Of a stretch of 64,000 bases of DNA, positions 31,797 to 45,073 are shown piece by piece (within the stretch, counting starts at the first letter, position 1; each line of letters opens with the position of its first letter). The notes below the pieces were generated by a model. The model did no database searches. It saw only the letters and a program-made list of their open reading frames with translations, and was not told where the DNA came from. Source of the DNA: Tetrahymena elliotti 4EA (lineage: Eukaryota > Ciliophora > Oligohymenophorea > Hymenostomatida > Tetrahymenidae). The position numbers and the translations under genes are program-made. The stretch is from contig JH720301.1 of NCBI GenBank assembly GCA_000231825.2, forward strand, positions 62,001 through 126,000. The letters run 5' to 3'.

Positions 31797-34700
31797 TCAT
31801 TTATATTCATCTGGTAAATCCAAATCAAACTAACTGTATTTCTGAGCACCAATACTAAAAGTACCTATCCCTCCAAAACTAGTTGATTTGCTATTCTAAG
31901 AATGATTTTTTGATTGTGATTTCTAGATAATTGGATTGTTGTAGTCATTTTATTTTTCTGTGTAAATTTCATCACCACCATTAGTGTAATTGTCATCTTC
32001 TTAGTCTTCAGCTTATTCATCTTAGTTATCGTAATCTCCACCTTTTCTTCCATTCTCATTCTAGTTAGGGTTTGGATTGTTTCTAAACTAATTAGACTAA
32101 CCAATTTTCGTTTGTTAGCTGGGCATGTCATAAAGGTTTTAATCTCTATCCTAGCCAAAGTAGAAAATTTCTTAGTTATTTTAGTTGTTGAAAAGTTATG
32201 TTCCATAATTCTTGACCATATTTAGAGTTTGATCTAAAATATTTTTTTTTAATTTAATTAAATCAATAAATTTTATTCAAAAATTTACCTTTTTGAATCT
32301 TTCTAAATTGATCTGTTTAAGGCATTTTATTAAAACCAAACTCACTGTTTCTAAACCCATAGCCAATTGGCAGTTCAAGTTCAAAATTGTTAATGTTATC
32401 TTTTTAAATAAAATAATTATTATAAATTTTAAATAATTTCTTTAAATTACCTATTTTGTAGCTAACTGTTGATCTAGCATCATCATTGTCATTGTTGTTG
32501 TCTTAAAATTCTGATCTTTCAGGAACATACTTTTAAGGTTATCTGAATTTTAATGTGCACTATCTTAAATCATTGAGAGTTCCATCAACCAAAACTTTGT
32601 TTTCTTTCATGTGATTCAATAGATTATTCCAAAGATTATCTCTTGCTAATACTTTGGCATTACCAACAATAATGAGTCCATATCTTTTTGGAAGAAAAAA
32701 AAACATTTTTTAGATATTTCATTTTAAATATTTTTTACCTGGCTCTAGTGATAGCTACATTAAGACGACGGGGATCTGTCAAGAAACCAATTCCTTAACA
32801 TTCATTACTTCTGACACAAGAAATAATGATATAATCTTTTTCTCTTCCCTGGAAACCATCAACAGAGGCAATCTTGAATAATTAAACATATTAATTTAGC
32901 TTAAGTTATTTGTGGTAAAAAATACTTCTATTTATCTATACAAAGCATGATTCAAACGTCCATTTTTACTTAAGTAATCACCAATGTAAAATCTCTGACC
33001 CTTATAAGGAGTGATAATACCAATTTGTTCTGATTTTACTTTTGCCTTAATTAATCTGAAGACAATATCTTCAATTAAAGCAGTTTCCTATCTATTCAAG
33101 TAACTTGTGCCACTTGAAGATATTTCTTCAACACCACATGAATTTAAGAACATCAAAGGCTTATCTATAAAGAGATTGAATTAAATTTTTTTATTACTTT
33201 ACAATATTTCATAGAAAAATAATTTACTTTTATTGGGCCAAGGGAAGTCACCATGGAATTGTCTATCATTGAAAGTTACACCATTTTATAAAGTTCCTTC
33301 ATAAAAAGTATTTGAAGGGAAAATAGATAGATCAGGATGCATTCTATACTAGACTTGCAATCTAATTGGTCTAATACCCATACTAACCATTCTTTCAAAA
33401 AGACTTTTATTCAATCCAGCCTTAGCAGTATCCCTACAAGTTACTACAGGACCTAATTATCTGTGATCTCCGACTAAAATAACCTTAAGTGGTATTTATA
33501 ATATAAGCTAAATAAATAATTCCAATATAAATATGAAATCTTTACATGCTTGGCTCCTTTAAGCATAGGTAACAAACATTCTGGTTCAATAGCTTGAGTA
33601 GCTTCATCAATAAGAACATGCTTAAATCTTATATCTTTTAATCTTCGGTCTGCTGAAGATATGCAAGTTGAGCAAATAACCTCAGCATTTCTCTTTATTT
33701 ATAAAATATTATTTAGCTTATTTAAAGAGAAAGAAAAAAAAGCATATTATTTATTTACCAAAATTTCCTTTTCACCTTATCTTTTCAAACTCTAGTATTT
33801 GTCTTCATCATCATGATCAAGTTCACCTTAATCTTCTTTAAGCTCAAGTAACTTTTACATTTCTTTGTATTCATCAAAGTCTAAGCTTCTAACCTTTAAT
33901 TGATTAATAACATTAGTTACTAATAGGTTTTGTCTGAATTTCATTAAAGGAAAATAAGTAATAATAAAAAATTTACTTGATTGTGTAGAGTTAAGAATTC
34001 TACTGAAGAAGAAATCATTTCTCTTGAACGTGAACACGTTCTGACTACCTTGATACCTGCTGAGTGGATTCTTTCAGCTAATTAATCTACGACAATGTTA
34101 GAGGGAGCGCATACTAAAACTTGACCTCTTTAGCCACTCTTTTAGATGTTCTTTACTAGATGGTAAATAATAGCAGTACTTGTGAATGTCTTACCAGTAC
34201 CAGGAGGTCCTTAAATTAAACAAAGAGGTTATTGAAGTGCCCTGAGATAAAACAGAAAAGTTAAATTATATATTGAACAAGAGATTAATTATTTTACTTT
34301 TTAACGGCTTCTACTTGATAGTAGTTGAGTTCAGGCATTTTAGGTAAAGAGTAATGCTTGGGAAGCTAAATGTCCAAAGTGGGTGTTTATTATTACTCAT
34401 TCTAATGACCAAGAATTTAGAAATATAAGAACGAGCTAATGCACTGTTCATCTTACCAGAACTTTTTGATACCTTTTTTTATACGCTTAACGGCTGTGTG
34501 CTTCCATACAAATTCTATTGTATATCCCTTTCCTGATGGTGGAGTCTCTTTGACATTATGACTGAGCTCTACAAATACTTCATCATTGTTACCTACTTTA
34601 GTAATAGTACCTTTAGCAGACCATTCTTCATCCTTCTTGTTCTTTTTGTAGGTAATTTTTAATTCAGAACCACTTAAGAGGTTAAATTCATTATCTTCAC

Positions 34701-36072
34701 CCTAAGGCAAGACAAATTAAGCAACTTTTCTGTTTTTCAAAGATATATCCCACCTATCAAAAACAAATAAATAAAATTAAATTAAAAAAGTCATTAAAAG
34801 CTTATTTATTACCTAACTTATATGCTGTTATAATGGAGAGTCTCTTTCAAAGCTTTATCATAGCTAGCTTCTGCTTCTATTAAATTGTAGAAGGTTTGGA
34901 AATATTACTTACCAGTCTTATAGCGTAACAACACTGGTTTAAGCTTCTTAACTTAATTTTAACCTGCACCTTGGGCTAACTATTTTAAGATAAAGATCTA
35001 ATAAAAAATCTGATCTCACAAGAAATATAGTTTGATTACTTTAAAATTTGGATTTGTCTTAATTTGCTCCTCATACTCATAAATTTACTTCTAAGAAACC
35101 TTAAACCCCTTTTCCATTTATTTTGCACTAGGTGGTTGAGCTAGCCATGATACTATCATCTTTTCATCAATTAAGGGATTCCATTTTTCAATTTCCCACT
35201 ACATTTCATTATACTTTTTAAGATTCAAGCAAGGTTGTCTACAAATAATCAAACCCTATTTAAATATTTTTGGAAGTCAATTATTGACAAGCTTATTTTA
35301 GAAAAATAAATTTAAGTGATTAATTACTTGATCTTCTTAGTTTTTTAAGTGGACTAAACCAAGTAAGTAAATATTTTTATTTTCGCAAATATAACACTCA
35401 ATAGTAGTATCCGAATTTTAGTTTTCTGAGTGCACTTAAATTTCCTATTTTTACAAAAAATATAATTATTATTCTATTTTATTAGCAAGCTTTGTTATTT
35501 TTTTGATAAAGCAAAAAACAATTATCGAGATTTAATCAATTAAATTATGCAAATTAGTAATTTACTTTATGCTTAGATTTAACCAAATGCATAATAATAT
35601 GGGATGCTCCTTAGCCTTATTGTTTTCCATTACAAAACCACTAATTATAATTTTATAATTTGTTAATATCACTTATTTGAAAAGATTTTAATGTGTACTT
35701 TGTTGCAATCCTTATTAAGACACTTAATAACACTATTCTTATTATGAACACCACAATACCTTTTTAAAATTATTATTTATTGAGCATAAAGACGAATATT
35801 ATGACTAATTAACATACTCGCATGCATGTGGAGGCAAATTCTTAAAATCAATCTCAAAAACTTCATCTTCATTTTCCTTTTTTAAAAATATGGATTTTAA
35901 AATACAAGTCATGAATTACTCTAAAGCTATTTGTTCAAAACATAAATAGAAATATATTTACTCCTCCCTATTAGGTGGATTCATTTTCTTAATTTTATTC
36001 AGTAGAGTCGTCTTCACTATCTTCTCCTTCACTACTAGAATCAACTTTTCTTTTTTACTTATTTTAACTCAT
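31797..36072 (-). CDS. UPF1: UPF1 RNA helicase (nonsense-mediated decay)
   Basis: Seventeen exons splice in frame to 1078 aa: 36072-35962, 35876-35818, 35759-35699, 35640-35566, 35444-35328, 35255-35040, 34997-34813, 34753-34298, 34241-33977, 33893-33759, 33692-33546, 33483-33228, 33164-32926, 32872-32739, 32683-32451, 32399-32289, 32233-31797. The N-terminal CH zinc domain is complete ([33 protein letters not shown]), the surface that binds UPF2. The 1B insertion follows ([16 protein letters not shown]). Helicase motifs: [60 protein letters not shown] and AITRAR. UPF1 is an ATP-dependent 5'-3' helicase that triggers decay of transcripts with premature stops. The tail is Asn/Gln/Asp-rich, without the SQ-rich region of animals. 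Introns are 42-121 nt; the 42-nt one (35039-34998) is required to avoid a TGA. Confidence 0.97.
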
Positions 36073-37660
36073 TCCTATTTTATAACTTGTTTTTCACCTT
36101 GTTAAATTTGAAGCTAATATCTTCACTTTAAACTTTAATCTAATTTAATCTTAAATGGTTCACACTCCAGTCAACTGTTTTAATGATATCTGTATTTTTA
36201 AAATAGAGGAAGCTATTTACTAATCCTTTTTAGAATTCATTTATAAAATTTATGAATCAGGTCATAATATTACACTAATTCATTTTGTTAAATCATAATC
36301 ACTTATATCTAAATAAATATAAATTTACTTGAAGTCTTAGAAATGTATCTTCGCAAATTTTCTTTAAATAATTTATTTTACAAATTTTGTATATTAAATT
36401 TTTTAATTAACTTTTTAACTAAAATTACTTGAACACATCTAATTGTATAGTTTGAGTATTTTAAATTAACTTTTCAATACTTCTAGATAGAAAATATGTC
36501 TAATTTCTTAAATATTTTAAAATATTTAATCTTTCTTACAAAAATCTTTCATTTTTTTAATTAATAAAAATGCTCACTTGCTATTCAAAAATGAATGGGT
36601 ATTCTTTTTTCTTAATTAATAGAAAATTGGTTTTCAGATTAAAATTAAGAAAAGAATTCTTTTCTGTCCAATTATTTTGTGTTTTGAGAAACAAAAAATA
36701 TGAGCAAATTTTCATAATTATTAAATATTTTAGTTAAATATGGTAACTAAGCATCAAATAAAATATTTTATAAATCTATCTTTTCTCTAAAATAAAATAT
36801 TATCATAAAAAAATAAGGAAGTGATGATATTATGATATTGAAATCTGTAGATAATATGAAAAGTTTTCAACTTTAAAACAATAGATTTTTACTTTTAAAT
36901 TTTACTCGAATAACAAATTATGAAGAATATTTATAAAATTTATGATAAATACTTTTCATGTTCAATAATAAAATATTATTTTTTTTCTAAATCTTTTTTT
37001 GCATTTAGTTATGTGCATAATTAAAAAATAAGGAAATTATAATTTGAATATATTGAATAATATTGAATGGGGTAATATATTAAAAATTCTTAAATTTGTT
37101 TAATGGTTGAATACATTAAAATTCTAATTACAAGAAAGAATTCTTTAGAGAATAAATTAAAAAATGCTTTAATTTTTAAAATATTTTATTTTTTTCTGAT
37201 AGTTTTTTTTACTCTTTGAGAAATTGAATTGAAAAATAGCGAGAAAAAGAAATTTATTCTCATGATTATCTAAATAAAATAAATAATCAATAGTTTTAAA
37301 AAATATTCAAATCTTTTAAAGCTTATCAAAATTTTCAAGGATGTTTTGCAAAATTTTTTGAAATGTATGACTTTTCACATTGTATTAACAAAATTAATAC
37401 GATATGAAAGTTTTCAAAACTAATGAATTGTTGTATTAAAATCTCTAAGTAATAAATTTGATAACATACTCAATTAAAAGTTAATCTATTTTTTAAATAA
37501 AATAGAAGAATGTTTATAAGAATGTTTGAAATTACATATTTTTTGCTTACATTTATTAAACATGTCATTAAAAATTTTGTTAAAGAAAATAGTAATATTT
37601 AATTATAAATTAATTATATTATTTTTAAATTTTTTATTTCTGTAGAATTATTTTTTTAAT
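36073..37660. other. AT-rich spacer
   Basis: Promoter side of UPF1 and about 1.5 kb of very AT-rich DNA. No coding island seen. Confidence 0.5.
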
Positions 37661-38584
37661 AAACTTGTCTGTAGTCTTTCTCCATGAATTTAGGTAGGTA
37701 GTCAGCTTTTTTAACTTCAGTAAAGTTATCGAAAGTTTGGCTTATAATTATGAATTATCTATAAGTTAGCAAAGCGAGCAGCGCATCAGTTTTAGGATAT
37801 TAAACACCTACATTGTTGGCTCTAAACAAATTATTGTCAGTATGCCAGTCGCCAGTCAAATTATAAGGTATTCAAATAAAACCTAAAATATGATAGTCAT
37901 CTAAATTAATTTTAAGTTTAAAGAGAGTTCCACATCGATGACAAATTTTATTACTTGAATTATTTCCTTATGATAAGTGCCATGTCATATAGGTGTGACA
38001 AACTATCATCATTTCAATTACTATTCATTTCAAAAATATAAATTTCTTCCCCCTTTAATTAAATTATATCTTCTCCTATGTTCCATAAAGCAGGCACATT
38101 AGTATCAATTTTTTTCGTTTTAGGTAATTTCACTCCACCTCCCAACCTTCCTTCTGAAAATAGAACTTTTAAAAGCTATCTTCCCACTCTGAAGTAAAAT
38201 TATGGAGTTTGTCTATTCAAATGTAAAATAGTTGTTCTTATCACTATATTTCTATTTTCTTTGTAAATATCATATTTCGATGTATCACCTTGAATTCTGT
38301 ATCTCTTATTCTATTTTATATCATCAACTTGAGGGTCTTCAAATTCTTCCTAAAAATAAGGTTCAAGTTATATTGATTATGAAAGTTGAATTTTTAAGTA
38401 TTGACTGACTGAAATTTAAAATGATGGTCTTTGTAGATAAAACTCAGTAAAAGAAATAATAGAATGAAAATGATAATTCTTTTTTGCTTGAAAATTATGA
38501 ATTTCTAACTATTGTTACTTGTTTTAACTAGAATTTGTTTGATACGTGTTTAAATGTTTTTTAATTATATTTTTTGAATAACAT
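37661..38584 (-). pseudogene. Cytochrome c oxidase subunit 5B-like mitochondrial protein, apparently decayed
   Basis: From ATG at 38584 a basic presequence-like start is read (MLFKKYNQKTFKHVSNKF, then RNSQFSSK). The body (FTEFYLQRPSF, EEFEDPQVDDIK, TNVPALWNIGEDIIQLKGEE) lies one frame over, after an A6 run near 38487. A further shift near 38003-38021 is needed to reach CHTYMTWHLSQG and ICHRCGTLFKLK, which match the zinc site and RCPRCG-hYKL end of COX5B. Then TGA interrupts at 37872, the same frame resumes (NLTGDWHTDNN, YRQFIIISQ) and no stop follows YRQVY. COX5B is a nuclear-encoded matrix-side subunit of complex IV. Four separate lesions argue for a pseudogene; a 19-nt intron at 38003-38021 would repair one of them but is unusually short. 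Confidence 0.55.
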
Positions 38585-39391
38585 AATAGATAAGAGCTGA
38601 AACTCTTTGCTACTTTATCTATTTGTCTACATATTCATATTCGAACAGTAAAAAAAAATCAATAATAATTTTTTCTTTTATTTTTCTTTTTTTCTAAATT
38701 TATTTTGATTATCTGTTTGCCACCTTAATTTTACTTCGAAAATGGCAGGTCAAATATTTAAAGAAGATAATGTAATAAATTCTTCTAATAATTCAATTCT
38801 GCTGCTAGATTTATTATTTCTCAAATATGGTTTTAATTAAAATTTGAAAAAAAAATACTTAGCAAGGATAAAACTGTCCAAAATAATTTCTGCTTTTTTA
38901 GATAAAAAAAGGATAATGAATTCTTAGGTGTTATTCACTAAATTTACTCTTCGAAAAAGAAAATTTATCATTCATTTAGATAAGGAAAGTGACTAATTAA
39001 TGCAATCTATTTTAATTTCCCAAAAAGATTAGAAATCATTAGATTTTAAAAGTTATTATTGCGATTACTTACAAAGAAATAAAAACTTTCAAACTAATAG
39101 ACAATAAGATAAAAAAATGAATTTGCGCAATAATTTTTGGAAACAATTCATAAAATATCCATTTTCTTGGTATTTTTTTATTATTGTTTTTGGTCTTATG
39201 TGTTTTTTATGCTTTTAACTTAGATTAAAAGTTTTAAATTAATTTATGGAAATTTATCAAATTAATTTATATGTTAAGGAAAGAAAGATGAATTTGCTTA
39301 TATATTAAATAAATAAAAAAATTATTAAGCATCAAAAATAAATTCAATATTAAATTAGAGGCCTTTTTATTTGTTTATTTATTTTAAGAAA
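38585..39391. other. Divergent intergenic region
   Basis: Between the COX5B-like sequence (minus) and the first of three paralogues (plus). A frame from ATG at 38742 is open and overlaps the next gene out of frame; it is not accepted as a gene. Confidence 0.45.
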
Positions 39392-40738
39392 ATGGATATT
39401 GAAGATGATTATGAAACGGATAAAAATTAATCCACTAATGAAAGTAAAGAACAGTCTTAATCACTTTAGATTTACTAAAGCTCCTCATCTTATTCAAGCA
39501 AGAGGAAATATGTTAAGAAGACAATGTAATCTTTTTTAGAAAAAGCGGAATAATAGGAATTGGATATTAATTATGAAAAAAGTAATTAATTATAAGTATT
39601 CCCTATGTATGAGACTTTAAAGGAATAATTAGAGTTTATACTGATAGGTGGTGATTTTATATTTTAGTAGTAGGATTTTAAATTGTTGAACTCAGATTTA
39701 TATTTCAAGTACAGAGATTTTTTCTTTAGTAGCTCTGACGAGTAGCTTAAGCTTTACAAAGATGTAGTCTCTATTTAAAAGTCAAATAATTACTTAAATG
39801 TTTCTTTGGTAAATAAGCGTAATGGATTAATAGATTTTAGAAATCTGATATCTGAAATTAACAAACTGTTATCAGTTTTTTCTGGAGAAAATCACCTTAA
39901 TCTACTTCTTTAATTTTAAGAAATATTAAGTTAAAGTCATTAGGCTATATTGCATATTATCTAGCTTTACCCAGATCCTTAATAATTGCTGTAGTTTTAA
40001 AACAAAAGACTAGAATTTATTAAAAATTATGGCAATAACTATCTAAAATAGCATTATAATGAAGATGATTTCTTAATAATTGGTTTAACTATGTTAGATT
40101 TTTAAAGATAGGTACCTTGTTTAAGAAATTTGGCATTCAATTAACCTTTAGTTTCTTTAATAGGATCTAACTTTGAATAGCTACAGAGCTTTTTTATAAG
40201 AAAAGGAATTAAAGAATTTTTTGACTTTAAAACAAGAGTGTTAGTCTAATCTTAGCATATAAAAGATATTGTTGAATAGAATGGAAGATAAATATTAAAG
40301 ACACCTTTTAATTTGATTACCTATGATGATATTTAAATGCAAATTAAAGTTGAAATAGAAACTATACAAATTGAGTTCCCTGATGATTTAAAATATGATA
40401 AAAATTCTGCCAAAAAAACTGAAAAACATGAATTGATGTTTCTAATGAGATTTATCTTAGAGCCTGATTAATTATCATATTTAATTAATGAAAGAAATAA
40501 GAAATTACAAGAATAGCATCCCGAAAGTCAGGAGTTACTAAGAAAGGAAGAAGATATTTGCTATAGTATGTAATCATAATATTTGATAGAAAAGTTTTAC
40601 TAACAAGAGCTGAAAACATTAATCAAAGATAAAAATTTTAATTATTTTACACTGGAGCAAAATGAATTAGATGAACAAGAAAATAATAAAAAAGAGGACC
40701 CTGATATTAACCAGCGTTGCAAATATCGCTTAATTTGA
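39392..40738 (+). CDS. Paralogue 1 of a tandem family with PAS-like C-terminal block
   Basis: Intronless, ATG at 39392 to TGA at 40738, 448 aa. A polar N-terminus with a basic patch (SSKRKYVKK) is followed by FILIGGDFIF, the block shared by all three neighbours (FILIGGDFFY and HFIGGDLYV in the others). A helical middle follows, then a module starting FLIIGLTMLDFQRQVPCLRN and continuing LVSLIGSNFEQLQSFFIRKG, which resembles a PAS core (hydrophobic strand, short loop, then helix with a G at the turn). The C-terminus RCKYRLI matches RCKFKLI of paralogue 2, supporting this TGA as the true end. The basic patch plus PAS-like fold suggests a nuclear sensory or transcription-linked role, but that is inference. 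The frame remains open for 94 codons after the TGA. Confidence 0.75.
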
Positions 40739-41657
40739 TGGTTTAAACTATATAAGAACAAAAAATTAGGCTTGCTCGCATTTTAAAATATTTTTAAAAC
40801 ATAAGTCAAAAAAATATTCAAAGCTTAATTAAATAAAAGAATTTATTAATAATATAAAAATACATTGTTTCAATAGTGTAAAAGAGCTTCTCTAATCAGT
40901 AAGGAGTAACTAACTAATTAAGAATAAAAGATTATTAATCTAATATACTAGAAATAAAAGAAACTCAGAAAATGGTTCTATTGGTTTTATGATGATACAA
41001 TAATTTTATAAACTAATTTTTGAGATATCAAGGAAAAGTTAATCGATTTTTACTCTCTAAGTTCTAGAATAAGTAAATATATGCACGAAATAAATACTGA
41101 TAAAGGCATTTGATTGCACAGATAAATTTTTATCATAGAATCCTAAAAAAATGTTATTTTTAAATGCAAAAGAGTTTACCTTCTTAAATTACTAAAAAAT
41201 ATTTTATTAAATATTAATAACTCTTTAAAATTAATTTATTATTTAGTTTTTGAAATTAAGTTATTGTAATTGATAGATTACTTACTTACTACCATACTTG
41301 TCACACTATATATGTTTATTATTTTATCCTTTTAATTAAATTGTAATGATTAACAGTAATAACAAATAAACAATCTTTATAAAAATTTACCTCTACAAAG
41401 TTATTTATTTACTATTATTTTGGTGGTAAAAAATTATTATTCTTCTTGATCATTATTTTGTAAAGTTCAAATAAAACTTGTACTTGCCTACTTTCACTTT
41501 TACTATGTCACAAAAAACCTTTTCATTCATAGCATTTATTAATTAAATAGATTTGATTACTGGGCATTCAAATTTTCAATAAAGTTCTTGAAATTGCAAA
41601 AACAATTAAATTTATAAAATCATAAAATTCATTCATACATTAATTATAGAATTAGTT
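40739..41657. other. Spacer between paralogues 1 and 2, with an in-frame open extension
   Basis: 40739-41020 stays open in the frame of paralogue 1 and is coding-like (RASLISKEQLTNQEQKIIN, RKWFYWFYDD) before TGA at 41021. The rest is AT-rich. Confidence 0.5.
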
Positions 41658-43229
41658 ATGGAAATTGAAAATACCTCTAATTTAGCTCTGATGAACCAGT
41701 AATCAAGCTGTTCTTCTTAATGGTCTATTCACTCATTTGATTCAAATCAAAGACCCATAAATTCATTAAATAAAATATTTAGGAGTCCTATTATTACAGA
41801 TAGAGATAACCAATTTGAAGAAGATCGTGCTTTAGGTCAGACATTAAGCACTGTTTAGAGTGAATAAAAAAAGAAAAGGAAATATATTAAAAAGTCAATA
41901 GAAAAATTTTTATCTCTTGGTAAAAAAGGAAGCTCTGAAATAATATCAGCTTAAGAATTAGAGAGTAAAAGAAGTTTAAGTATCACGCCAATCTATAATC
42001 ATATCACTGAAAAGATAGATTTTATACTTATTGGAGGTGATTTTTTTTATAAGCTAAATTTAAGCGAATATGAGAGGGAATTATTTTATTCATTGAATCA
42101 AAGCTGCGAGAATTTTGCAACCGGAGAGGATAAAAATTCTGCACTGTAGCTGATCCAACATACCCCAGAAATTATGAATTAATACAAAGAGATTATAGAA
42201 ATATAAAAACATGATAAATATCTTTTAGTTAGAATGTCAAACAAGATAGATGGGCTTAAAGAATTTTAGAATTTAATTTCTTAATTGAGTTAAGCAAGTT
42301 AAGTTTTAGTTGGAGATCCTATTCTTCATCCTTTAATAGAACTGCAAAAACTTATAAAAGCTTGCTAAAATTCTATTTAAAATATTATCAAAAGCCATGA
42401 AAATGATAATGAACGTTTACTTCTCAAGTAAGAAAAAAGAAGTTAATTTATAGAAAAGGCAGTCAAAAATTTAATAAAATCAAAGAAGTTATTATCACCA
42501 TTTGATAATAAATTTTGCCAAGAAGTATTTACAGTAGGATTTATTACCATAGATTTTAATTAATGTATCCCTGTATTAAGAAAAATATTATATAGTAGCG
42601 AGTATATTAACATAATGGGCTGTACACTTGATGAAGCAGTCACTTAATTTATAAGATAAGGAATAAAAGAGACTTATGATTTAAAAACTAGGATGAAAAT
42701 ATAATAGGCATATATATAAAAAGTCTTATAGAGTCATACAAGCACTCCTATTTATATACAGGAAATGAATATTCTTTCATTTGATAACATCTCAATATAA
42801 TGCTCTGGAGAAATTAGGCTTATTGAGTTAGATATGCCAACTTAACTGAAATACAATGAATCTAATCCAAGTGAGAATCTTTTAGAGCAGGCCTATTTGC
42901 TCAAGTTAAATGTATCAAAAGATATATTTAACTAAGTCGAATTATATCGCAAAAATATCAAATAAAGTTCTTAGTAATTAGCCTCTTCTTTATTTGAACA
43001 AGAAGAATTTAGATATTCCATTCAAAGTTAAGTATTTATTGAAAAGTTCTATCAAAATTCTTAACAAGAAAGTGTAGATATTGAAATAGAAAATAATGAG
43101 AATATACCAACAAGCTAAAATCTTTGCTCCTAGGCATAGTGTGAGTCAAAATCCTCTTCTGAACAACATCATAATTTTGAAGAAGACTAAACTAAAAGCT
43201 CGAGATGCAAATTCAAGCTGATATCTTGA
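41658..43229 (+). CDS. Paralogue 2 of the tandem PAS-like family
   Basis: Intronless, ATG at 41658 to TGA at 43229, 523 aa. Same layout as its neighbours: Ser/Asn-rich head with a basic stretch (EQKKKRKYIKKSIEKFL), the block KIDFILIGGDFFYKLNLSE, a helical middle, then a PAS-like module: VFTVGFITIDFNQCIPVLRK, IMGCTLDEAVTQFIRQGIKE and DLKTRMKIQQAYIQ. It then shares an ISIQCSGEIRLIELD strand pair with paralogue 3 (IVIPCKIQAIQHDL). The C-terminus is acidic and Ser-rich, ending RCKFKLIS. The KRKY(I/V)KK element is conserved between paralogues 1 and 2 and resembles a nuclear localisation signal. No DNA-binding zinc motif is visible. Family unknown to me. Confidence 0.78.
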
Positions 43230-45073
43230 TTTTCCTTTTACCTTCTTCTTCTATTATTTAATGAAATACAAAAGATCAAATATATTTTTACTTTTATATA
43301 AAGTTAGTTCTCCCTACCCAAATCTCACTCACTTACTTCCTAATTATTTATTAATAAAAGCTAAAATTTATACTTTTTAACCAAATAGAAAAATTAATTC
43401 CTTCTAATAACTGTCTTCTCTATAACTATATTTTATTTTCTCACTTTTCATTTTTTAAAATAATCTCGCATAAATCATTTATTCTTAATCAATAGTAATC
43501 TATTATTTTTATTAATTTACATATATCATAAACCCTCACTTATGTCTATAATCAATAGATTAAAATTAAATATTTTATCATTAAATTAGATAAAAAAAAT
43601 CAATATTTATGCAAATAAAAAATTTTTATTAAAAATTAGAAAGTATAAGGAGTACTTAAAAAAATAAAAAATTGATATACTCATACTATAATATTTTGTG
43701 TTGCAAAATTCATTAAATCTCAACCTAACTTACATAAATTTGCATGATTAAAAACAATATAATCCTTTAGATATCAAATAATATGTAAATTCAATTAAAA
43801 AAATTGTTCCATTAATTAAAAAAGATTTACAAAGTAGTACTAAGAGAAAGAATAATTTCTTTTATTTTTAGCACTTTGTAAGATTTAAGTAAAGCTCAGA
43901 GTTTCTTGTCTAATATTATTTATTGAGAGGATTCTATGTTGTTTAATAAAATGTTTATATTTTACTATCTTTTTACTAGAAATGAGATGTTTAGATATCA
44001 GTATTCTATTCAAGAACTTAATTAAAAGTAAAATTTAAATCTTAGATTTTTCATTAAATAAACAAGAACTTAAAAAAAAATATTTTAATTTAACTAAGAT
44101 CACATTAAAACAGTAATTTTTATCAAATTTAGCATAAAATAAATTTTAATCTACTTGTATCACTTGCATTCTTTATTGAATCTCCAATATTTTTTTAAAA
44201 GAATTTTTAATTAATTTGTAACAAAACTTCAGAAAGTATTAGAATTGAATGTAATTAACTTTTTTTTAGATCATAAACAGAAGATTTAGAGAAAAAATTA
44301 AATATTCCAATTGCTAATTATTTTATGAGAATATTATTATGATATTTTCAAAAACAAATATTAACTCTTTTTAAGTATATTTTGAAATTAAAAATTTTTT
44401 TTCATTTTTGATTAATTATTTTTGTTGAGGTACAGATTAGATCAATAATATAAAAATTTAGGAAATCAATTATAAAATAGAAGTTCAATTCAGTTAACTT
44501 TTTAGATGTTAACTATTTTAAGCATAAAAAGTTAAAATGGTTTTTTATTTCAAGACAAAACAAGTAAAGAAGCTACATTTTTTATTTGAACTTTAAATTA
44601 TTTTTGATTCAAGATTAAATAAATTTAGTTTTTATTGTAAGTGCAGTTTCTAATTTTAAATTTATGTATTCAGGTAAAAAGTAATCAAATAGCATTATTG
44701 AAAATAAAAAAACCAGATTATGAAATCACTTTACTTACTTAAAATATTGATTATTACAAACAAATGGAAATCGTTGAATTGTAAAAAAATTAATCAAATT
44801 TTTTAATTTATGTAGTAAGTGTTTCCATCGTTTTATGCATTGTAAATATCTTGCTTATAAGAAAATAATATCCCTGTTCAGAATCAATTTAATGGTAATT
44901 AGAGATTAATACTTTAATAATATAATTAATGCATTATAGAGTATGTGTCAAAAAACATTAAGATTTATCATAAATTTAATATAAATTTAGAGCTATAATT
45001 TATCAAAAAAATTAATTAAACAGAAGACTTTAGAAATTTTTAGACATTAAAATCCTTTTTATAGCAGCTAATT
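43230..45073. other. AT-rich spacer between paralogues 2 and 3
   Basis: About 1.8 kb, the longest gene-free stretch; A/T runs and short near-repeats, no coding island. Confidence 0.55.

Noticed and set aside
31865..32206. Minus-strand Met/Thr/Lys-rich frame in the last UPF1 exon
   Set aside because: Wrong-frame shadow; the UPF1 frame through this exon is continuous to TGA at 31797.
38742..39391. Frame from ATG at 38742 that reads as a basic protein with one hydrophobic segment
   Set aside because: It runs out of frame into the well-supported paralogue 1 without a stop, has no family signal, and long chance frames are expected when only TGA terminates.
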